A DNA stretch of 11,057 nt from Myxococcales bacterium (lineage in GTDB: Bacteria; Myxococcota; Myxococcia; Myxococcales; Myxococcaceae), in the NCBI GenBank assembly GCA_003153055.1, contig PMBV01000550.1, positions 6,918-17,974 of the forward strand, in the 5' to 3' direction. This document shows, in pieces, positions 7,701-11,057 of the stretch. Numbering within the stretch: position 1 is the stretch's first letter; each line of letters opens with the position of its first letter. The notes under the pieces are model-generated. The model worked only from the letters and a program-made list of their open reading frames with translations. It made no database searches and was not told the DNA's origin. The translations under genes were made by a program, and so were the position numbers.

Positions 7701-8625
7701 CCTGCCCACGGGCCTCACCAACTCGACCTGGATCACCACGGCCTCCAGCGCCGCGGCGAACACTCACGATCAGCTCATGCACACCGACATCAACGTGTCG
7801 GCCAAGGATTGCAACGTCTGTCACACCCAGGCGGGCATTTCATCGACCGCTGGGGTGTCCGGCAAGGAGTGGGCGCAGGCCAGCTTCCACAAGAACTTCA
7901 GCGCGGCGAGCCCGCTGGTGATGAACGGAGGGACCGGCCGTTGCAGCAACTGCCATATGAACCTGAAGCCGGGGACGGGCTACGCCGCGATGGACCACTC
8001 GGCCTACACGGCCACCTCGACGACCGACTGCGTGGGGTGCCACGCCTGGCCGGGAACGGGGACCTCCACGGCGCCCAACTGGCTCGGAGCGGTCGGGGCC
8101 CACGCCGCCTCCGGCTCGACCTCGGCCTCCACGCTCGACTGCAACACCTGCCACGGGCAGACCGGCACGGCGACCAAGCACCTGGCCGTCGCGGCGGCGA
8201 GTCACTACGGCGGCCTCGCCAATGGCAACCGCTGCGTGACTTGCCACATCAACTTCGCCGGGTTCAAGGACACCATCACCAACCTGCTGTACCCGCACAC
8301 CAACTCGTCGGCGAACACCGGGGGGTGTGTCACCTGCCACGCCTACCAGAGCCAGATCTACACGACGCTCACCAACACGCCGCTGCTCACCTACCCTGTG
8401 ACCACCGGCGGTCACACCTTCAGCCAGACCCGGAGCGTCACCGGCTCGTTTAAAGGGGACTCCTTCACCCAGCCGCACACGGCCACCGCGCTGAACAACT
8501 GCGGCGCCTGCCACCAGTACACGAAGACCACCGCGACATTGAACATCTGGACGTTCCAGCACCGTCCGAGCAATCCAGGCATCTCCACGAGCCAGAGCTC
8601 GAACGGTTGTAATCAGTGCCACTGA
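1750..8625 (+). CDS. Giant 54-CxxCH multihaem c-type cytochrome, predicted surface lipoprotein
   Basis: This 2291-residue exported protein contains 54 CxxCH motifs by my count, about one per 42 residues, each expected to bind one covalent c-type haem. The N-terminus is a signal peptide: basic GRR at 9-11, hydrophobic core 12-24, then C25 in a lipobox-like LAAAC, so a lipid anchor is likely. Leader residues 26-183 hold motifs 1-5 (first at 69-73). Residues 184-1059 hold motifs 6-25, 1060-1239 hold motifs 26-29, 1240-2114 hold motifs 30-49 as a homologous copy of 184-1059, and 2115-2291 hold motifs 50-54. The final CNQCH forms the last five residues. Histidines that could be distal ligands recur before most motifs (LDHGQG, FDHSQNG, MKHGA, PMDHA) and in a W-x2-G-x-(F/Y)-H element between motif pairs. 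Linkers are rich in Thr, Ser, Ala and Gly. Long-range electron transfer or storage at the cell surface is inferred from the family; acceptor, donor and partners are unknown. I do not recognise a named orthologue. No frameshift is seen. Confidence 0.95.
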   Translation: MLPKVHVSGRRLVVVAAMLSLAAACSSPPSHDTDGGASGVTAATHGWFPIDAGAAHALGRPMAEGPMACDSCHPANADTFTQYTCIGCHGHEEVLTARLHLVVAGYKFASEACLGCHPTAAKQPYDHFGVTGNCALCHDLGTPFAALPKDGFTHPPMGDADCGACHGTDTWSGGGGAPAGPSRDPNVDVTVTALVPTYAGTAITRVTPLLETLPMTMSHASKEIDPKAFLSCDTCHVDARSGVFFPGRLHSALANLTLLQPSACTSCHGPSAAPTGFVGPPATNPARSPSSPEMKHDGVLWSNDAPTTTTVVPADCGVCHVAPGAQLNASWATGKSGSGPALYHRSLADAGLAQPASCVDCHANSRPVTTLTSSNAALPANLELDHGQGAALSDCAKCHATSAVAPFAEWKGGRFHLAGDKNPSTCLPCHAKERPTATTGWVSTTYTNSPFDYVTNANGITHGDGQDCALCHGGPGTGAWGSTQNWVGGSFTHGARTVSGTTCIACHGTQRPAVPVACPTCPSAADFDHSQNGNGECFGCHQATVTAGTYVNYFNPSTHALPGGDWKDAQWYPGSYFASSPTEFFSVTEIALNRSGSAGFVTGTSVTTDTLYNGMLHISTVVPAALNAGPSGAPDSTKCWHCHTSTGTTVTSYKGGVFHSALTSYRATPAGAITPFPQPTSQCGDCHLQATPKNIVEKDGGTLFPMDHAIGFTQVVKIADAGVSQVSQIDCSVCHKTTGGWTDGRFHATTSTGVPKDCVSCHYVLMVDGPKSDVSSGTTFTMKHGASLVTIQACETCHAQALSKAATTPAAATLWKTGAYHPSLATQPGACVDCHSASTPPASTQSSWSYTLAKGSTASNQGQWMSHLSTYVVGKDCVVCHGTDAKKAASAWSKADLFHPAVTSPTVCQGCHGLTNGGGAVIGTGNNLPTGLTDSTTVTSASASTGVSGRFDQLTHADVNVAGDCARCHTQVGISSTAGVQGKEWAQARFHANFNAASPLVMNGTTGRCSNCHLNVKPGVGYTQQDHGTFTGTSGTQDCSSCHSWPGSGTSAAPNWLGAAGQPQYLSVGGFSISRPPAPTAATQGGIFNLPHPPSTSGLCTDCHASSGGGKQAKGYDHASALINSNCAACHEAGSDLVGTAWNNATVMTSGAGDTRPFTLTSVVASYGNGLTVTYANHFYPVDCGECHVVPAGNGLVTTGAAYQAAWTFPHTTSKMTNPSTCLTCHTGGIPGAPDGGVSDPAMTLTVDAGIPRYSGTSIASISGQVETLAMSMNHASTEIPTAASSSCANCHDTATSGVYYPGVLHTSLSSLTLAQPTACGSCHANAVPTGFVGPIATSPARTPASAEMKHDAVSWTNGSPTTSKLVSINCGQCHLSPTDLGGSWALSKAGTAPATYHPALAAASVAQPASCLDCHANSRPSTLLTSGNASLPAKLEYDHGTAAALGDCGACHAKSKLSPWASWSGGLFHLAGSSNPTTCLPCHAQERPTSTTGWVSTSYQSSPFDYGTNPSGITHGDGLDCVSCHAGPGTGAWGSTQNWVSGSFTHGAGTASAVTCLACHETQRPTVSIACPSCSVPGQFDHSTNGSGECFGCHQATVVAGKYVNYDSPSTHTLPGGDWQGGRDYPGSVFTSSSTQFVTVSEIVLNRSGTNNLVTSTSTVSTPLYNGMLHVSAAVPAALNAGSTNSPDFSKCWHCHTSTGTTVTSYDNGKYHASLTNYRATPTSAVAAFAQPSTNCADCHAQMFPSGIVEKAGSDLVPMDHSAQFSGAVVIGGASVTGVAQIDCSVCHKLPGGNWADGLFHANIGAGVPADCVTCHYPVMADAAKSDLTSTTLYTMKHRSVQLTFQACQTCHAAALGKAKTTPAVATLWQTGAYHGSLTTQPGACLDCHAVSEPAANASTQSSWTYALAQGGTSTNSAQWMNHGASPVVGKDCVLCHAGDAKTSGSAWSKADLLHTPVPSTTACQVCHGLTNGGGSVAGTKNNLPTGLTNSTWITTASSAAANTHDQLMHTDINVSAKDCNVCHTQAGISSTAGVSGKEWAQASFHKNFSAASPLVMNGGTGRCSNCHMNLKPGTGYAAMDHSAYTATSTTDCVGCHAWPGTGTSTAPNWLGAVGAHAASGSTSASTLDCNTCHGQTGTATKHLAVAAASHYGGLANGNRCVTCHINFAGFKDTITNLLYPHTNSSANTGGCVTCHAYQSQIYTTLTNTPLLTYPVTTGGHTFSQTRSVTGSFKGDSFTQPHTATALNNCGACHQYTKTTATLNIWTFQHRPSNPGISTSQSSNGCNQCH
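2299..4926 (+). repeat. Internal duplication, copy A (20 haem motifs)
   Basis: This stretch encodes residues 184-1059 of the giant cytochrome, from DPNVDVTV to NWLGA. It contains 20 CxxCH motifs (first at residue 232, last at 1039) and aligns end to end with copy B at 5467-8091. Identity by eye is around 60% at protein level. Landmarks kept in both copies include EMKHD, CHANSRP, CLPCHA-ERPT, GITHGDG, GAWGSTQNWV, CFGCHQATV, CWHCHTSTGTTVTSY, QIDCSVCHK, GKEWAQA-FH and NWLGA. Confidence 0.93.
4927..5466 (+). other. Four-haem linker between the duplicated blocks
   Basis: This encodes residues 1060-1239 with CxxCH motifs at 1100, 1127, 1184 and 1222. It starts with a Pro/Ala-rich motif-free stretch of about 40 residues. 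Motifs 26-27 (CTDCH...YDH...NCAACH) resemble leader motifs 3-4 (CLGCH...YDH...NCALCH, at 113 and 134), so the linker is probably a diverged copy of the leader segment. Confidence 0.7.
5467..8091 (+). repeat. Internal duplication, copy B (20 haem motifs)
   Basis: This encodes residues 1240-2114, from DPAMTLTV to NWLGA. It has 20 CxxCH motifs (first at residue 1288, last at 2094), in the same order and nearly the same spacing as copy A. The offset from copy A is about 3165 bp. Single-codon and two-codon indels occur inside but cancel, so the offset is 3165 bp both at the early EMKHD landmark and at the final NWLGA. Divergence is spread along the whole length, so this is an old duplication and not an assembly artefact. 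Confidence 0.93.
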
Positions 8626-8708
8626 TGTGGGTGCGGGCTCAAGTGGCGGTGCGGGCTCCGGCCACCTGTCAGGGTCGAGTACGGAGCCGCGCGGGCCGCC
8701 GAGTCGAG
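8626..8708. other. Non-coding stretch after the multihaem gene
   Basis: I see no gene here and no strong terminator. An 11-bp direct repeat GGTGCGGGCTC occurs at 8630-8640 and 8648-8658. A weak 5-bp stem (GTGGC 8643-8647 / GCCAC 8661-8665) has a 13-nt loop and no T-tract. None of the three frames after the stop shows a further CxxCH motif. Confidence 0.4.
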
Positions 8709-8846
8709 TCAGACGCGGTGCGGCGTCCCTCGGTTGTTGAGTTGCCCGGCCCACTTCAAGTAGTCGTGGACCTGAGCGAGCGCCTGGCCGTTTGAGAGGG
8801 CCGAGGGCACCGGCTTGAACGAGGGGAGCTGGCAGGTGCTCCACAC
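8709..8846 (-). pseudogene. Possible C-terminal remnant of an unidentified protein
   Basis: On the minus strand a 45-codon frame from GTG 8846 to TGA at 8709 reads as a plausible protein end: WSTCQLPSFKPVPSAL, then QALAQVHDYLKWAGQLNN and TPHRV. The frame has an in-frame stop shortly upstream and no clear ribosome site, so it looks like the tail of a truncated gene and not an independent small gene. I do not recognise the family. It could also be chance. Confidence 0.28.
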
Positions 8847-8893
8847 GTGAGTTATTTGTATTCAACTGTGCCGAGTCGGCTTCGCGGAGGTGC

Positions 8894-9276
8894 GTGCTCG
8901 GTGCTCCCGCGGTAGCGGCACTTCCGCTCTCTCTTGATGAACTCCCGCTCCACCTCCAGGGTCTTCTTCGTGCGGCCCTTGACTCTGAGACCGCGCTTCC
9001 GCCAGCAGCTCGAAGGCCGCCCCCGCGTAGGACCTGCGTGGTCGCCCGCACACGCTCGTGGCTCCAGAAGTACACCAGGGGTTCGACGAGCTGGGCATCA
9101 AGACCCACCTCTTGAGCCGCGACGTGGGTGACCTGCCATCGGAGCCGGGCCTGCGCCTGGCCACCATGCACCGCGTGAAAGGACTGGAGTTCGACCGCGT
9201 CGTCATCGCTGCCGTGAATGACAAGGTCGTGCCGCTGGCGTCGGCCTTGGGCGCGGCGTCAGATGATGCTTCCCGT
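8894..9276 (+). pseudogene. Frameshifted remnant of a UvrD/Rep-type superfamily 1 helicase
   Basis: Two overlapping plus-strand frames together give a stretch of SF1 helicase C-terminal core. Frame one (8894 onward) yields TCVVARTRSWLQK at 9032-9070. The frame nearest after it yields VHQGFDELGIKTHLLSRD and, at 9163-9195, TMHRVKGLEFD, followed by VVIAAVNDKVVPL. TMHRVKGLEFD matches helicase motif V (T-x-H-x2-KGLE). The two parts join if one G is missing near 9070 (AAG|GTA), so a single-base deletion explains the break. The match fades after SDDASR at 9276; motif VI (Y-V-x-x-TRA) is absent, as are the Walker A, Walker B and all upstream domains. The residues between 8894 and 9031 are less certainly helicase. 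The remnant cannot encode a working enzyme. Confidence 0.68.
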
Positions 9277-9330
9277 GGTGAGCCCACAGTGGCAGCATCG
9301 CGCCGAAAACGAGCAAGGCGTCTCGGTCAT
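9259..9330 (-). pseudogene. Very short Cys-rich ORF, possible 5' gene remnant
   Basis: On the minus strand ATG 9330 opens a 23-codon frame reading MTETPCSFSARCCHCG, then a TGA at 9259. The C-x5-CC-x-C spacing resembles the start of a small zinc-ribbon protein. The frame ends close to where the helicase remnant breaks off (about 9276), which fits two truncated genes meeting there. It lies 66 nt downstream of the fusA stop on the same strand. Evidence is weak; it may be random. Confidence 0.18.
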
Positions 9331-9368
9331 CTGCCCCGAAACGCCCAGCTTCGATTCGCTCGTTGTAC

Positions 9369-9384
9369 GCCCACCAAAGTGGGC
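9369..9384 (-). terminator. Hairpin just downstream of fusA
   Basis: A perfect 6-bp GC-rich stem, GCCCAC (9369-9374) / GTGGGC (9379-9384), has a 4-nt loop and begins 11 nt past the fusA stop codon. The position suits a transcription terminator, but no T-run follows on the minus strand, so it would be non-canonical or act in mRNA 3'-end protection. Confidence 0.35.
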
Positions 9385-9395
9385 AGCAGCGTCGA

Positions 9396-11057
9396 CTACT
9401 TCCGCGCGGCCTGCTCGGCGGCCTGCTTCTCGCGGTAGTGCTTCATCAGCGACTCCTGCTCGCCGCGAGGCACCGGCGAATACCTGGCGAACTCCATCGA
9501 GAACTCGGCCTTGCCCTGGGTCGCGGACCGCAGGTCAGTGGAATACCCGAACATGGTGTTCAGCGGCACCTCGGCCACCACGGTGACATAGGCCTCGGCC
9601 GTCCCGGTCTCGAGAATGACACCCCGGCGCTGGTTCACCTGGCCAACCACCGCGCCCTGGAACTCGGAGGGGGCTCGGACCTCGACCTTCATCACCGGCT
9701 CCATGACCACTGGCTTGGCCCGCTCGTACCCTTCGCGGAAGCCCATGATGGCGGCGGTCTTGAAAGCCTGCTCGCTGGAGTCGACCGCGTGGAACGCGCC
9801 GTCGTTGATGACGCAGCGAATGCCCCACACCGGGAACCCGATGAGGGAGCCCTTCTTCACGGCCTCCTGGAAGCCCTTGTCGCACGCGGGAATGAACTCG
9901 CGTGGAATCGAGCCGCCGACGATCTCGTTGACGAACTCGTAGTGGAGCACCGCGTCGGAGGGCAGGGGCTCGACGAAGCCGCACACCCGGGCGAACTGGC
10001 CGGCGCCACCGGTCTGCTTCTTGTGCGTGTAGGCGAACTCACCGCGCTGGGTGACCGTCTCGCGGTACGCCACCTGCGGCTTGCCCGACACCACGTCGCA
10101 GGCGTACTCGCGCCGCATCCGCTCCATGTAGATGTCGAGGTGGAGCTCACCCATGCCGCTGATGATGGTCTGACCCGACTCCTCGTCGCGACGCACGCGG
10201 AAGGTGGGGTCTTCTTTGGTGAAGCGGTTGAGCGCCTTCGAGAAGTTCGCCTCGCCGGTGCGGTCCTTGGGGGCCACCGCCAGCGAGATGACCGCGTCGG
10301 GCACGTGCATCGACGTCATCGTGTAGTTGATGGTGCCGTCGGTGAAGGTGTCGCCGCTGGTGGCCTCGATGCCGTAGAAGGCCACGATGTCGCCGCACTG
10401 CGCGACCTGAATCTCCTCGCGGCGATCGGAGTGCATGCGGAACATGCGCGGCACGCGCTCCTTCTTCATTCCGCGGCTGCAGTTGTTGATGAACTCGCCG
10501 GCGGTCACCGTGCCCTGGTACAGCCGGAAGTAGGTGAGCTGGCCGTACTGGTCCTGCTGGAGCTTGAACGCCAGGCCGACGAAGGGCTTGTCGGGGTTGC
10601 TCTCGAGGCTGATCTTCGCCTCTTCGTTCCTCTGGTCGAGGGCGAAGTTCTGCACCTCGGGAGGCGAGGGGAGGAAGATACAGACCGCGTCGAGCAGCGT
10701 CTGGACGCCCTTGTTCTTGTAGGCCGACCCGCACATCACCGGGGTCATCTTGAGGGAGATGGTGGCGCGCCGCACGGCCGCCCTGAGCTCCTCGCCCGAC
10801 ACCTCTTCGCCGTTGAGGAACTTCTCGGCCAGAATGTCATCGACCTCGGCCACCTTCTCGACGATCTCTTCGCGGCGCTTCTTCGTCTCGACGGCGTACT
10901 CGGCGGGCACGCCCTCTTCGCGAACCTTCTCGCCCTTCTCACCGTCGAAGAAGTACGCCTTGCCCATGATGGGGTCGATGACGCCGAGGAACTTGTCCTC
11001 CGCGCCCATGTTCACCTGGATCGGCACCGAGTGGTGGCCGAGCTTCTCTTTGAGCAT
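9396..11057 (-). CDS. fusA: Translation elongation factor G, EF-G1-like (C-terminal 553 residues; N-terminus beyond window)
   Basis: EF-G is the GTPase that moves tRNA and mRNA through the ribosome after each peptide bond and helps split ribosomes with RRF. The visible 553 residues begin inside the G domain, corresponding to about residue 155 of E. coli EF-G, and end at TAG 9396. The ATG at the window edge is internal, not the start. Residues 1-130 are the end of the G domain with the G' insert and the G5-like CGSAYKNKG (109-117). Domain II is about 157-240, domain III about 253-335 with GMGELHLDIYMERM (301-314), domain IV about 336-450 with HKKQTGGAGQF (345-355) and the tip loop DGAFHAVDSSE (419-429, keeping the tip His), and domain V about 453-530 with FGYSTDLRSATQGKAEFSME. 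Full length would be about 705, normal for the family. The P-loop and switch I lie outside the window. HKKQTGG and the FVEPLP segment resemble the mitochondrial/spdEFG1 type more than E. coli FusA. Confidence 0.97.
   Translation of the reverse strand: MLKEKLGHHSVPIQVNMGAEDKFLGVIDPIMGKAYFFDGEKGEKVREEGVPAEYAVETKKRREEIVEKVAEVDDILAEKFLNGEEVSGEELRAAVRRATISLKMTPVMCGSAYKNKGVQTLLDAVCIFLPSPPEVQNFALDQRNEEAKISLESNPDKPFVGLAFKLQQDQYGQLTYFRLYQGTVTAGEFINNCSRGMKKERVPRMFRMHSDRREEIQVAQCGDIVAFYGIEATSGDTFTDGTINYTMTSMHVPDAVISLAVAPKDRTGEANFSKALNRFTKEDPTFRVRRDEESGQTIISGMGELHLDIYMERMRREYACDVVSGKPQVAYRETVTQRGEFAYTHKKQTGGAGQFARVCGFVEPLPSDAVLHYEFVNEIVGGSIPREFIPACDKGFQEAVKKGSLIGFPVWGIRCVINDGAFHAVDSSEQAFKTAAIMGFREGYERAKPVVMEPVMKVEVRAPSEFQGAVVGQVNQRRGVILETGTAEAYVTVVAEVPLNTMFGYSTDLRSATQGKAEFSMEFARYSPVPRGEQESLMKHYREKQAAEQAARK

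Noticed and set aside
2299..8091. CRISPR-like or tandem-repeat array from the regularly recurring TGCCAC
   Set aside because: The recurrence comes from CxxCH codons within one continuous reading frame; spacing and flanks vary and there are no identical direct repeats with spacers.
8852..8995. Minus-strand frame ending at TAA 8852 with a Lys/Arg/Glu-rich tail (KTLEVEREFIKRERK)
   Set aside because: It reads somewhat like a protein end but is antisense to the helicase remnant and has no start or recognisable family, so it was not called.
7840..9171. 443-codon minus-strand frame running from the debris into the cytochrome gene
   Set aside because: It is low-complexity Arg/Gly/Ala sequence opposite a strongly supported coding region and shows no family signature.
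9218..9586. 122-codon plus-strand frame across the debris and the end of fusA
   Set aside because: Its second half is antisense to fusA, and the first half is out of frame with the helicase remnant.
1..11057. tRNA, rRNA, transposase, integrase or phage genes
   Set aside because: I saw none on either strand; no cloverleaf, IS terminal repeats or mobile-element protein motifs were found.

Overview
The window is high-GC DNA (third codon positions mostly G or C). Its gene style points to a deltaproteobacterial or myxobacterial (Myxococcota) chromosome. The clues are a giant CxxCH-rich lipoprotein, a soluble PAS-type chemoreceptor, a CheX-like protein and an EF-G with the HKKQTGG signature. This placement is an inference; no rRNA or marker phylogeny is available here.

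Layout. Bases 1-821 (minus) hold the N-terminal part of a cytoplasmic PAS methyl-accepting chemotaxis protein that runs off the left edge. A 280-bp divergent intergenic region separates it from a 165-residue CheX-like protein at 1102-1599 (plus). After 150 bp comes the centrepiece, one 2291-residue ORF at 1750-8625 (plus) with a lipoprotein-type signal peptide and 54 CxxCH c-type haem-binding motifs. Its architecture is a 5-motif leader, a 20-motif block, a 4-motif linker, a second 20-motif block homologous to the first, and a 5-motif tail whose last motif is also the last five residues of the protein. Bases 8626-9395 contain no intact gene, only debris. This includes a frameshifted 3'-region of a UvrD-type helicase and two short minus-strand ORFs that may be gene ends. 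Bases 9396-11057 (minus) hold about 80% of elongation factor G (fusA), lacking its N-terminal GTP-binding part at the right edge.

How the genes may work together. The multihaem protein is a candidate cell-surface electron conduit or electron store. The divergent PAS receptor and the CheX-like phosphatase-family protein are both signal-transduction proteins and could form a small sensory locus. Any link between that locus and the cytochrome rests only on adjacency. fusA is a housekeeping gene and looks unrelated. No cytochrome-maturation genes, porin or partner cytochromes are seen in the window.

The most unusual content is the giant cytochrome: its haem count, its ancient internal duplication with preserved register, a non-haem CxxC kept at the same place in both copies, and a 97-residue haem-free insert kept at identical length in both copies.
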